Of a stretch of DNA of 64,000 bases, positions 1 through 7,914 are shown one piece after another. How positions within the stretch are numbered: the first letter of the stretch is position 1; each line of letters begins with the position of its first letter. The notes under the pieces are model-generated. The model worked only from the letters and a program-made list of their open reading frames with translations, did not search any database and was not told the origin of the DNA. The stretch is from Maribacter spongiicola. Its GTDB lineage: Bacteria > Bacteroidota > Bacteroidia > Flavobacteriales > Flavobacteriaceae. The position numbers were made by a program, and so were the translations under genes. Location of the stretch: contig NZ_SOAY01000015.1 in NCBI RefSeq assembly GCF_004364165.1, forward strand, positions 30,361 through 94,360. Direction: 5' to 3'.

Positions 1-273
1 ATGCGCACCTGTACTATAATTGTTGTTGGCAACAAAAGCATCCACTTCGGCTTCTGAAAGTTGTGTATCCGTATCAACGGTATGAACTAGATCACTTATT
101 TGCGATTCGGTAATGGTCAACGCCGTTTGATGTTGAGTAACATTTGATTCTTGAACTCTTGCATCCGCAAGCACACCAGTAGTAAGGTCGGCTGCATCGG
201 TAGTATGCGCACCTGTACTATAATTGTTGTTGGCAACAAAAGCATCCACTTCGGCTTCTGAAAGTTGTGTATC
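1..273. repeat. 69-bp direct repeat, 204-bp spacing, inside the partial gene
   Basis: Bases 1-69 and 205-273 are identical. The 204-bp spacing is 68 codons, so the repeat keeps the reading frame and encodes two copies of a QLSEAEVDAFVANNNYSTGA-type segment. The array may continue beyond the left edge. Confidence 0.9.
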
Positions 274-999
274 ATCGTCTCCATCATCTAATCCTGCAGG
301 TCTGTTCGCAAGACTCGTCCATTCTCCATCGAAGTCATCAGCTGCATTTTGATCAAATCCTGATAAATCGACAGTTGTTGCATTTGGGTCATTAGATAAG
401 GTAAGTACGCCTGAAGTATAATTTAAAGTTTGAATTTCATTTTGGTCATCTGCATCGGCATCATCTACATTGATTGCAATAGCGTTACCGTTATCAATAC
501 TAATATTCCCAGGTGTATTGTCGGTTTGTAAATTTTGATTGTCAGTACTGACGATAGAAATAACTGTTTCTATTCCGTTTTCGTTGGTATAGGTATAGGT
601 GCCATCACCATTGTCTGCAAGTGTGGATATGGTTTGTGCCGCCCCATTAAAGGTTACGTTATTTCCGTTTCCGTCAGAAAGTGTAATAGTGCCGTCTCCA
701 TTATCCGTAAAAGAAAATGATGATGAAGAATTACCATCGCAAAGGTTTGTCCATATCAATCCGTTATAATAATGTACACATTGCGTGTCGGTATTATAGA
801 CTACGGCTCCGTTCAACGGATTAATTGCTTGCATTTGTGCTGTAGTAAGTCTAGTAAGCACAAGTGCTTTATCTGTACTTTCTAATTCGACAATAGAAGC
901 GGAATTTATAGTATTAGGGTTCTGACCTATTTTTACCTGTGCATTTGCACAGAATGAAATGAAAACGAAGAATAATAGAAATTTAATTTTTGTAGACAT
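1..999 (-). CDS. Secreted repeat-rich fibre-like protein, N-terminal part (runs off left edge)
   Basis: The frame opens at an ATG (997-999) and stays open for 333 codons to base 1, so the C terminus lies outside the window. Residues 1-21 look like a signal peptide ending CANAQ. Residues ~22-90 form a module (KIGxNPxxI, ELEST, TRLTTAQM, VYNTDTQC, then W-x-N-L-C-D) that is closely matched at the N terminus of the protein at 2399-5497. After it come Asp/Gly-rich stretches (DNGDGT) and a 68-residue repeat containing QLSEAEVDAF, seen as a perfect 69-bp direct repeat. This resembles tail-fibre-like exported proteins of Bacteroidota. Exact function is unknown; an exported surface protein is inferred. 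Confidence 0.8.
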   Translation of the reverse strand, partial: MSTKIKFLLFFVFISFCANAQVKIGQNPNTINSASIVELESTDKALVLTRLTTAQMQAINPLNGAVVYNTDTQCVHYYNGLIWTNLCDGNSSSSFSFTDNGDGTITLSDGNGNNVTFNGAAQTISTLADNGDGTYTYTNENGIETVISIVSTDNQNLQTDNTPGNISIDNGNAIAINVDDADADDQNEIQTLNYTSGVLTLSNDPNATTVDLSGFDQNAADDFDGEWTSLANRPAGLDDGDDDTQLSEAEVDAFVANNNYSTGAHTTDAADLTTGVLADARVQESNVTQHQTALTITESQISDLVHTVDTDTQLSEAEVDAFVANNNYSTGAH

Positions 1000-1235
1000 C
1001 TAAATATTGGGGAATATGTTAACATCTGTAAAAATAAAACCGTCAATGTAGGAAAAATATAATATGTTGTGAACCTAGGGGAATATGTTGGGAAACCCTA
1101 TAAAGCTTTAATTTCAACGTTGAAATATGCGTTTAATCTAGGCGTAAAAGAATCTAAATATGAACGAAGCTATTTTTTAAGTAAGATTTTTCATTCAAAT
1201 AAAATGAATTCGAAAAAAATAAATAACTGAATTGA

Positions 1236-2399
1236 TTATCTAGATAGGTACAAAAAGCCCTGATAATTTAAGTCACCATCAGGAATGTAAATGGTATAAA
1301 AATAGACGCCGGTAGGCAATCCTTTTTCTTCACCGAATGGGACATTGTTCAGATTAGAAAATCCGACAAAATCATCAACGTAATCTGTTTTTTCGAACAC
1401 TTTTAGTCCGTAGCGATCATAGATTTGAAGAAAATTACTGTCAAAATCTTGTAATTCTTCAATGAAAAAACTGTCGTTGATGCCATCACCATTTACGGAA
1501 ATAAAGAAGTTATCTATGAATAGTACGTCTTTAGATAAAGGTTCGAACGGACTTTTAGATGAGCCCAGCGTTATAACTTCATAATCGTCTGGTATAAAAG
1601 ATTCTGTGGAAACAAAACCTTCGGTCAAAGTACCTACAGGAACACTACCGCTTAAATTTACCCATCGTTGAGAGGCTTTGCTCCACCCAACTGGTATAAC
1701 TTCTTCAACGTTGTCTGTTAAGCTTGCTATGGTACTGCGAATATTCCAGCTAAGTGTTACGGTAGAGGGTACGGTACCTTCTAGTCTCCAGAATTCAAAT
1801 GTATTTACCAATTCAACATCAAGTGCTGTTGTACCTGTATCATAAGAACTTAAAGGCGCTGGTGCGTTATTCGGATTTTCAAAGAAATAGGCACATTTAG
1901 CAAATAAGTTAACGCTTTCAGAATTGATAATCAACGGTCTTAAATATTGCACATCACCAACCGGGAAACCAAAATTTTGCTGATTGGTAATTGCTGCATA
2001 CCCTTCTATTTTACTAAAGTCATTTTCGCCACTATAAAAAGAATTGTCTAAAAAATTGTAAAAAATATCTGGTTGGGTTAGAGGAGTAAGAATACTACCA
2101 AAAATAAAGTTGGTATTATTGGTATTGTCCATACCAAGGTTCAACTGCATGTTGTTCTCCAATGCAATTTCCATATCATGGAATTGCGGAGTAACATTGC
2201 CTGAAACGGTCAAAAGCTCCGGTCCATAAAAACCAGCTAGACCAAGATTATTATCTAAAGGCGATTCATTAATAAGGTTGGTATGAAAACCAATTTGCCC
2301 ACCTCCATGAATACGTAAGTTACCATTATTATATAAGGCAGTTTGGGCAGAAACGCTAGCTACCAATAAAAAGAAAAATATGTATGTGTATTTTTTCAT
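1236..2399 (-). CDS. Secreted protein with T9SS type B sorting domain
   Basis: 387 aa. A signal peptide (residues 1-19, ending VSAQ) is followed by a beta-rich region of unknown function. The last ~90 residues match the gliding motility-associated C-terminal domain (T9SS type B sorting signal): SVNGDGINDSFFI, then IYDRYGLKVFE, then LPTGVYFYTIYI and a final LYLSR. Such domains direct export through the type IX secretion system to the cell surface. Its start codon overlaps the stop of the preceding 1032-aa gene by one base (TAATG), so the two are probably translationally coupled. No enzyme motif is visible in the first 290 residues. The protein may anchor or accompany the upstream fibre-like protein, which lacks its own sorting domain; that is inference. 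Confidence 0.85.
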   Translation of the reverse strand: MKKYTYIFFFLLVASVSAQTALYNNGNLRIHGGGQIGFHTNLINESPLDNNLGLAGFYGPELLTVSGNVTPQFHDMEIALENNMQLNLGMDNTNNTNFIFGSILTPLTQPDIFYNFLDNSFYSGENDFSKIEGYAAITNQQNFGFPVGDVQYLRPLIINSESVNLFAKCAYFFENPNNAPAPLSSYDTGTTALDVELVNTFEFWRLEGTVPSTVTLSWNIRSTIASLTDNVEEVIPVGWSKASQRWVNLSGSVPVGTLTEGFVSTESFIPDDYEVITLGSSKSPFEPLSKDVLFIDNFFISVNGDGINDSFFIEELQDFDSNFLQIYDRYGLKVFEKTDYVDDFVGFSNLNNVPFGEEKGLPTGVYFYTIYIPDGDLNYQGFLYLSR

Positions 2400-5300
2400 T
2401 AGTTGTTCTGCTTTTCTAATAACATGGATTTAATCTCTGCCATTTGGGCTTTTAATCCCTCTAATTCTGTACTCATGTTAGTATTGGCACGCTGCAATTC
2501 TTTAATTTTCTTTTCTTGCTCAATAGTATGTAAAAATAGTTCCTCTATTTTTTCTAGGTTGACCAGTGCACCTTCAGATAAATTCCATTTACCGTCGTTC
2601 GCTTCAATTTCTGAAAATGATTTAACGCCTGGTAAGTGGTGATTTTCTTTTAGATATATTTCTACTTTTTCTAAAGATGAGAATTCGTAATTGTTTTTAA
2701 TTGGGGAATTACCCAAAAAATATTTGTGAAAAACATAATCGGGGTAGGTAGCGGTTGCAGATATAAAACTATTTGCTTGAACATTAGCTGTGGTTTGTAT
2801 CAACTGTCCACCAAAATCCGGTAAAATTTTAATTCCGTCAATACCAGTTGCTAAATCTTCATTCATGACCGTGCCATTTTCAATTTCATCAGATGATACA
2901 GCATCAGATTGAATCTCTGCAGGACCGATTGCACCCGCAGCTATATCTCCTTGCGTAATTGAATTGGTTGCGATGACGCCAGAAGCTCCGCCTGATATTG
3001 ATCCAATAGAAAATACTGTTCCAGCCAATGTTAATCCTGTACCAGCGGAGTAAGTAGTATCATCATCACCATCGAGGATATCGGCTGGGATGTTGGTAAG
3101 GCTTGTCCATTCCCCATCAAAGTCATTAGTTGAATCAAGATCAAGATTTGGCGGAATTCCAGTGAGGTTGCTCCAGTCTGCAACAATAGTTCCGGCGTTC
3201 AATGAAAATACTGTTCCAGCCAATGTTAATCCTGTACCAGCGGAGTAAGTAGTATCGTCATCACCATCGAGGATATCGGCTGGGATGTTGGTAAGGCTTG
3301 TCCATTCCCCATCAAAGTCATTAGTTGAATCAAGATCAAGATTTGGCGGAATTCCAGTGAGGTTGCTCCAGTCTGCAACAATAGTTCCGGCGTTCAATGA
3401 AAATACTGTTCCAGCCAATGTTAATCCTGTACCAGCGGAGTAAGTAGTATCGTCATCACCATCGAGGATATCGGCTGGGATGTTGATAAGGCTTGTCCAT
3501 TCCCCATCAAAGTCATCAGTTGAATCAAGATCAAGATTTGGCGGAATTCCAGTAAGGTTGCTCCAATCTGCAACAATAGTTCCGGCGTTCAGTGAAAATT
3601 CTGTTCCAGCTAATGTTAATCCTGTACCAGCGGAGTAAGTAGTATCGTCATCACCATCGAGGATATCGGCTGGGATGTTGGTAAGGCTTGTCCATTCCCT
3701 ATCAAAGTCATCGGTTGAATCAAGGTCTAGATTTATAGGGATATTGGTAAGGTTACTCCAATCTGCAACAATCGTAGTTGCATCTATCGCAAATTCGTTA
3801 GCGGTTAATGATAACCCTGCTCCTGCAGTATATTCTGTGTTATTGTCAATATCATCTGCGAAATCTGCTGGTATTCCAGTGATATCAGTCCAAGCACTGC
3901 CTGCAGTTCCAGTGGCATTAATAACATATGGCGTGCCCGTAGAACCATCACCTGTAATCGTGATGTTGGTACCTTCTGTAATGCTGGTAGTACTTCCAAT
4001 TCCAGATGCGTTAATTACATATGGTGTAGCGGTAGAACCGTCTCCTGTAATTGTAATATTAGTTCCTTCTGTAATTGTTGTTGTACCCGTTCCATTTGGT
4101 GGTACAGCCCAAGTTACAGCACCGGCATCAGTATAAAGAAATTGTCCATTAGCTCCTGGTTCTATAGTAAAAGGGTCGCCTGTCGTTCCTGTCCCGGTAA
4201 TTGTAACGTTATCCGCAATTGCATTGGACGCATTTATAACATAGGGATCACCACTTGAGCCGTCACCGGTAATAGTTATATTATTGCCATTTTGCAGTAC
4301 AGTTTCAGTACCGTCTACTACAGCTGCATCAGCTGCGTTAATTATATAGGGGGTAGCAGTAGTACCATTACCGGTAATATTGATGTTGTTTCCTTCGGCA
4401 ACAATGGTTTCTGATCCATTAGGAATTATAGCATCTGGCGAATTAATGATATATGGTGTGGCAGTTGTGCCGTTTCCGGTTATAGTTATATTATTTCCTT
4501 CTGTTACTATGGTCTCTGATCCGTTGGGTACTATAGCATCGGCGGTACTAATTTCGTATGGGGATGCGGCTGTTCCATTTCCGGTAATTGTAACATTGTC
4601 ACCTTCGGTAATTTGTGTTTCAGAGCCATTCACTTGTGGTAAAGTAACTGAACCTCCGTTCGTCAAACTGATTTCGGTACCCGCCGGATTTATGCTTAAC
4701 TCTTGCAAATACGTTGATAAATCTATCGTATTAGGGTCATTTTCAATGCTAAGTATGTTTTCATCTAGAGTTAACTGCTGATCATCTGATCCTATTAAAG
4801 CTCCTAAGCTAATTGTAGATACTCCGGCAATGGTGGATCTAGCAATGGTAAGTGTGGTGTCTAATTTACTGAATGTTAAGTCGAATAGGTCGTTAGAATC
4901 TTCCCATTGTACCACTCCGTTTTCATCGGTAGTCATCACTTGCCCTGCAAGAAAATTTGCCATATCGGCAGGTACAACACTTCCGTCCCTGATTTCTACA
5001 GAGCCTACGGCATTTTCACGTATTTCATCTGCTCCAACAGAGGCTGAAGCTAATTTATCTTGGGTGATGGAGTTATCTTGTATATCGTCTGGACCAATAC
5101 CGCCATCAATAATATTATCACCTAAAATACTGTTCTTGGCTACTTCTAAGTTATAGCCAGCTGCAGATTCGGTAATGTCAATAGTGCTTCTACCATTAAC
5201 TATAGGGTCATTGGTAATTGCGAAATTTACGGCATCGCATAAATTCACCCATTGGGTACCATCGTAATAATTGATACACTCGGTATCGGTGTTATAAACC

Positions 5301-5497
5301 ATACCACCACGTTGCGGTGTAATAGCTTCCATCTCTAAGGTAGTTACACGGGTAATGACCAATACTTTAGAAGTACTTTCAAGCTCTAAAACCGATGAAG
5401 CATCAATATTTTGGGGGTTGTCACCTATTTTAATTTGTCCGAATACGGTAGGTATCGTTACTATGGTAAAAAAAATAAAGAATATTATTGCTTTCAT
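2399..5497 (-). CDS. Secreted repeat-rich fibre-like protein with S74-chaperone-like/coiled-coil end
   Basis: 1032 aa. A signal peptide (1-21) precedes the KIGDNPQNI...ELEST...VYNTDTEC module shared with the gene at 1-999. Residues ~290-500 hold 35-residue repeats (GSETIVTEGNNITITGNGT type). Residues ~565-830 hold 65-residue repeats (SNLTGIPPNLDLDST, DGEWTSLTNIP, AGTGLTLAGT). Further segments read like phage-tail or collagen-like linkers (SITQDKLASASVGADEI). The C terminus has HHLPGVKSF followed by a coiled coil (LEKIEELFLHTIEQEKKIKEL), the arrangement seen at peptidase S74 intramolecular-chaperone ends of tail fibres. The catalytic Ser-Lys pair of S74 was not identified. It is the first gene of a two-gene operon. 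Likely a trimeric surface fibre; function unknown. Confidence 0.85.
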   Translation of the reverse strand: MKAIIFFIFFTIVTIPTVFGQIKIGDNPQNIDASSVLELESTSKVLVITRVTTLEMEAITPQRGGMVYNTDTECINYYDGTQWVNLCDAVNFAITNDPIVNGRSTIDITESAAGYNLEVAKNSILGDNIIDGGIGPDDIQDNSITQDKLASASVGADEIRENAVGSVEIRDGSVVPADMANFLAGQVMTTDENGVVQWEDSNDLFDLTFSKLDTTLTIARSTIAGVSTISLGALIGSDDQQLTLDENILSIENDPNTIDLSTYLQELSINPAGTEISLTNGGSVTLPQVNGSETQITEGDNVTITGNGTAASPYEISTADAIVPNGSETIVTEGNNITITGNGTTATPYIINSPDAIIPNGSETIVAEGNNINITGNGTTATPYIINAADAAVVDGTETVLQNGNNITITGDGSSGDPYVINASNAIADNVTITGTGTTGDPFTIEPGANGQFLYTDAGAVTWAVPPNGTGTTTITEGTNITITGDGSTATPYVINASGIGSTTSITEGTNITITGDGSTGTPYVINATGTAGSAWTDITGIPADFADDIDNNTEYTAGAGLSLTANEFAIDATTIVADWSNLTNIPINLDLDSTDDFDREWTSLTNIPADILDGDDDTTYSAGTGLTLAGTEFSLNAGTIVADWSNLTGIPPNLDLDSTDDFDGEWTSLINIPADILDGDDDTTYSAGTGLTLAGTVFSLNAGTIVADWSNLTGIPPNLDLDSTNDFDGEWTSLTNIPADILDGDDDTTYSAGTGLTLAGTVFSLNAGTIVADWSNLTGIPPNLDLDSTNDFDGEWTSLTNIPADILDGDDDTTYSAGTGLTLAGTVFSIGSISGGASGVIATNSITQGDIAAGAIGPAEIQSDAVSSDEIENGTVMNEDLATGIDGIKILPDFGGQLIQTTANVQANSFISATATYPDYVFHKYFLGNSPIKNNYEFSSLEKVEIYLKENHHLPGVKSFSEIEANDGKWNLSEGALVNLEKIEELFLHTIEQEKKIKELQRANTNMSTELEGLKAQMAEIKSMLLEKQNN
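3009..3788 (-). repeat. Tandem 195-bp (65-codon) repeats
   Basis: The landmark GAAAATACTGTTCCAGC and its variants recur at 3009, 3204, 3399 and 3594, with a diverged copy near 3789, exactly 195 bp apart. The 3204 and 3399 copies are almost identical over the whole unit; the copy near 3789 is the most degenerate. The period keeps frame within the 1032-aa gene. Confidence 0.92.
4010..4635 (-). repeat. Short 105-bp (35-codon) repeats
   Basis: Degenerate units encoding G-S-E-T-x-V-x-E-G-N-N-I-T-I-T-G-x-G are spaced 105 bp apart (for example the GATCC landmarks at ~4414 and ~4519). They form a beta-repeat block in the same gene, upstream in the protein of the 65-residue repeats. Boundaries are approximate. 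Confidence 0.75.
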
Positions 5498-5531
5498 ACT
5501 TAGTGTCTTAAGACGAGAAAATAGTGATGAA

Positions 5532-5539
5532 CAAAAATA
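5532..5539 (-). promoter_or_regulatory. Putative -7 box (TAnnTTTG) for the 5497 gene
   Basis: Minus-strand TATTTTTG matches the Bacteroidota sigma-A -7 consensus TAnnTTTG, about 35 bases ahead of the ATG at 5497. No clear -33 TTG was found at the expected distance. Confidence 0.45.
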
Positions 5540-5660
5540 GAATTATCTTCTTAATACCCTTTATTTATAAGTTGAAATAATAGGGTAATGGGTTAAAGAA
5601 CATCAATCTTCGTTGAAAGGGGTCAATTTTGATGTCAAATTTTGGTAAAGGTCAAATGTG

Positions 5661-5676
5661 CTGCTGATCACAGCAG
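5661..5676. repeat. Small inverted repeat between divergent genes
   Basis: CTGCTG-ATCA-CAGCAG forms a 6-bp stem with a 4-base loop in the 295-bp gap between the divergent genes starting at 5497 and 5793. It could be an operator, but no regulator is known and chance is possible. Confidence 0.3.
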
Positions 5677-5792
5677 ATTAAGAAATTAACAAAAGTTTAT
5701 TGACGGGTTTTTTTTTTATGAAGATTACAAATCTTTTCTTTATCTTTTGATATCCCTACGCTTAGGGTGTTATCAGTTTTAATATACACTAA

Positions 5793-6536
5793 ATGACCAA
5801 AAAATTACTTTTTTTACTCGTATTATTTATATCAGTATCAGGCTTTTCACAAGACGATACAAGACAACCATTAAGCGGTTCTGTAATTTACATGAACATT
5901 GGAGTGCCCAATGAAAATGTGGTAAATGCAACCACTGAGAGGGCTACAATTACCAATGATCAAGGTTTATTTCGAATCAATGTAAAAGTGGGCGATCAAC
6001 TTGTTTTTTCAGCCGTTAACTATAATATTAAAGTGGTTACCGTAACCGAAGAAATCTTGGCCAACAACCGTTTGGTTGTTGAAGTGAAAGAAAAAGTGAC
6101 AGAGCTAGACGAGGTAGTAATAACGCCAGAACAGCAAGAGCGTTTTTTAGCCGTAAAGAACCAAGAGTTTAAAGAATACGAATACGAAATTGACCGTGGC
6201 ACCAAGGTAGATAATATCGCCATGACAGACTCTGAGAAGGGTATGCAAGATGGTCTGAATTTTGTGAACATATTTAGAGCCATTTTCAAATCTCAAACTG
6301 AAAATGTAGAAGAAGGGCCGAAATTAAAATTGAGCGAAGTGCTACGCCAGGTTTATGATGATTCTTTCTTTGTGGTAGATTTAAATATACCTCAAGATAA
6401 AATCAATGAGTTTTTGTTTTACTGTGATGACAAAATGCCTGTTCAATCGCTACTAAAAAAGGAAAATGAATTTCAGTTGATTGATGCTTTGGTCAATAAT
6501 AGTAAATCGTTTCTTAAAGATATGAATGAGGAGTAG
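5793..6536 (+). CDS. Secreted CarboxypepD_reg-like domain protein
   Basis: 247 aa with a signal peptide (1-20, ending GFSQ). Residues ~25-105 form a carboxypeptidase-regulatory-like beta-sandwich (PLSGSVIY, then ATITNDQGLFRINVKVGDQLVFS, interrupted here for length), ending with the family signature TELDEVVITP. The C-terminal half has an alpha-rich segment (PQDKINEFLFYC). In Bacteroidota such domains often sit on TonB-dependent receptors, but here there is no barrel, so this is a small periplasmic or surface protein of unknown role. A near-consensus -7 box (TATCTTTTG, one extra T) lies ~45 bases upstream. The next gene overlaps its end by 11 bases and is a paralog, which indicates tandem duplication within an operon. 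Confidence 0.82.
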   Translation: MTKKLLFLLVLFISVSGFSQDDTRQPLSGSVIYMNIGVPNENVVNATTERATITNDQGLFRINVKVGDQLVFSAVNYNIKVVTVTEEILANNRLVVEVKEKVTELDEVVITPEQQERFLAVKNQEFKEYEYEIDRGTKVDNIAMTDSEKGMQDGLNFVNIFRAIFKSQTENVEEGPKLKLSEVLRQVYDDSFFVVDLNIPQDKINEFLFYCDDKMPVQSLLKKENEFQLIDALVNNSKSFLKDMNEE

Positions 6537-7299
6537 ACTCCTTATATTTTTTTTCTTTATGGGTGTTTGCGCTTTTGCGCAAACAGGTGATTATACCAAA
6601 CTTGAAGGTAGAGTGAACAGCGATGATGGCGACGTTGCTGCAACACACGTACTCAATTTAACCTCGAACAGGGCTTCTATTACTGACGAAAATGGGTATT
6701 TTTCTATTCCCGTTCGGCTGTTAGATACCCTTGAATTTTCTGCAATACAGTACAAAAAGAAAATTATCGTGGTCAGCACGGCAATTTATGAGAGTAAGCT
6801 GATATCTGTAGGTTTGGAAGAAGCTTTGACAGAATTAGATGAGGTTACCGTAACGCCCTATAATCTTAGTGGTAATTTGCTCAGAGACCTACCGACCTTA
6901 GATTTAGATCCAGTGGTAACGGCATCTACCTTGGGATTGCCCAATGCCTATGTAAAAATACCGACCAAGGCTGAGCGAGAGCTACAGGCAGCAACCGCAA
7001 ACCCCATTATGAGTATGGATGCTTTATTGAACGGAATTTCTGGTCGTACCAAAATGCTGAAGAATAGGGTAGAACGAAATAATCTTTATAATAGAACAGA
7101 GCGGGTAAGAGACTTTTATGCCGATAGTGTTTATGTAAAACAGCTATTGATACCGTTAGATAAAATAGACGATTTTTTATATTACTGTGAGGTAGACCCA
7201 CGATTTCAAGAAGTTGTAGATACCCATAGCGAGTTAGATATTTGGGAGTATTTACGAAAGAAAAGCCTGTTGTACAGAGAATATAATGCTTTAGATTAA
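6526..7299 (+). CDS. Secreted CarboxypepD_reg-like domain protein (paralog of preceding gene)
   Basis: 257 aa, signal peptide 1-19 (ending AFAQ). It has the same plan as its upstream neighbour: a beta-sandwich with SITDENGYFSIPV and DTLEFSA, the signature TELDEVTVTP near residue 105, then a C-terminal region with LLIPLDKIDDFLYYC, which aligns with LNIPQDKINEFLFYC of the neighbour. The start codon lies inside the end of the upstream gene (11-base overlap, different frame), so coupled translation is likely. Function is unknown. The paralogy is read directly from the shared motifs; sequence identity is otherwise modest, so the duplication is not recent. Confidence 0.82.
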   Translation: MRSRLLIFFFFMGVCAFAQTGDYTKLEGRVNSDDGDVAATHVLNLTSNRASITDENGYFSIPVRLLDTLEFSAIQYKKKIIVVSTAIYESKLISVGLEEALTELDEVTVTPYNLSGNLLRDLPTLDLDPVVTASTLGLPNAYVKIPTKAERELQAATANPIMSMDALLNGISGRTKMLKNRVERNNLYNRTERVRDFYADSVYVKQLLIPLDKIDDFLYYCEVDPRFQEVVDTHSELDIWEYLRKKSLLYREYNALD

Positions 7300-7305
7300 G
7301 CTGAT

Positions 7306-7313
7306 TATCTTTG
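7306..7313 (+). promoter_or_regulatory. Putative -7 box (TATCTTTG)
   Basis: A perfect TAnnTTTG match lies just after the stop of the 6526-7299 gene. Transcription would start near 7319-7321, which excludes the longer start at 7318 for the next gene and favours the ATG at 7351. Confidence 0.5.
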
Positions 7314-7350
7314 GCATATGGTTTGTACACACGATATTAAAAAGTACCAG

Positions 7351-7857
7351 ATGAAACTAGTTAGAAACGCAGTGTTGTTAATGCTGCTGCCACTTTTTGC
7401 TTTTATGGGAGCGCATAAATTTTATATAAGTGTCACCAATGTAGATTACTCAGAAAAAGATGAAGCAGTACAAATAATTACCCGCGTATTTATCGATGAT
7501 ATGAATGCGGTATTAAAAGAGCGATACGGTATCATTACTACCTTGGGTACGGATAAAGAGTCAACGATAGATAAAGAATATCTTGAGAAATACCTACGTA
7601 CCAAATTTTTGGTCGAAATAAACGGAGCAAGTGCAAAGTATGATTTTATAGGGCATAAGTACGATACCGATATGGTGATTTGTTACTTAGAAGTGCCAAA
7701 TGTTCCCCTTAGTACTTTAAAGCAAATTGGCATTGTAAACGAAATCTTGACCGATATCTATGATGATCAGCAGAATGTGGTACATATGAAGGTAAATGGG
7801 AAGAAAAAGAGCCATGTACTTATAAAATCGCATATTAAAGGAATGTTAAATTTGTAA
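7351..7857 (+). CDS. DUF6702 family exported protein
   Basis: 168 aa from ATG 7351 (MKLVRNAVLLMLLP, a signal peptide). An in-frame ATG at 7318 would add 11 residues that break the signal peptide and overlaps the predicted transcription start. The body matches the DUF6702 family common in Flavobacteriia: HKFYISVTNVDY, then a mixed alpha/beta domain (QIITRVFIDDMNAVLKERYG) and a C-terminal MKVNGKKKSHVL. Members are usually encoded next to an M1 peptidase or a CarboxypepD_reg-like protein, as here. The function is unknown. It lies 57 bases ahead of the M1 peptidase gene and is probably expressed with it or just before it. Confidence 0.8.
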   Translation: MKLVRNAVLLMLLPLFAFMGAHKFYISVTNVDYSEKDEAVQIITRVFIDDMNAVLKERYGIITTLGTDKESTIDKEYLEKYLRTKFLVEINGASAKYDFIGHKYDTDMVICYLEVPNVPLSTLKQIGIVNEILTDIYDDQQNVVHMKVNGKKKSHVLIKSHIKGMLNL

Positions 7858-7914
7858 CAGATATTAAGATATCCCTATAAAAACTTTAAATTTCCGTCAC
7901 TAAATAACTAAAGA

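Noticed and set aside
7318-7350. Longer start (ATG 7318) for the DUF6702 gene
   Set aside because: It lies at the predicted transcription start and breaks the signal peptide; the ATG at 7351 fits the family.
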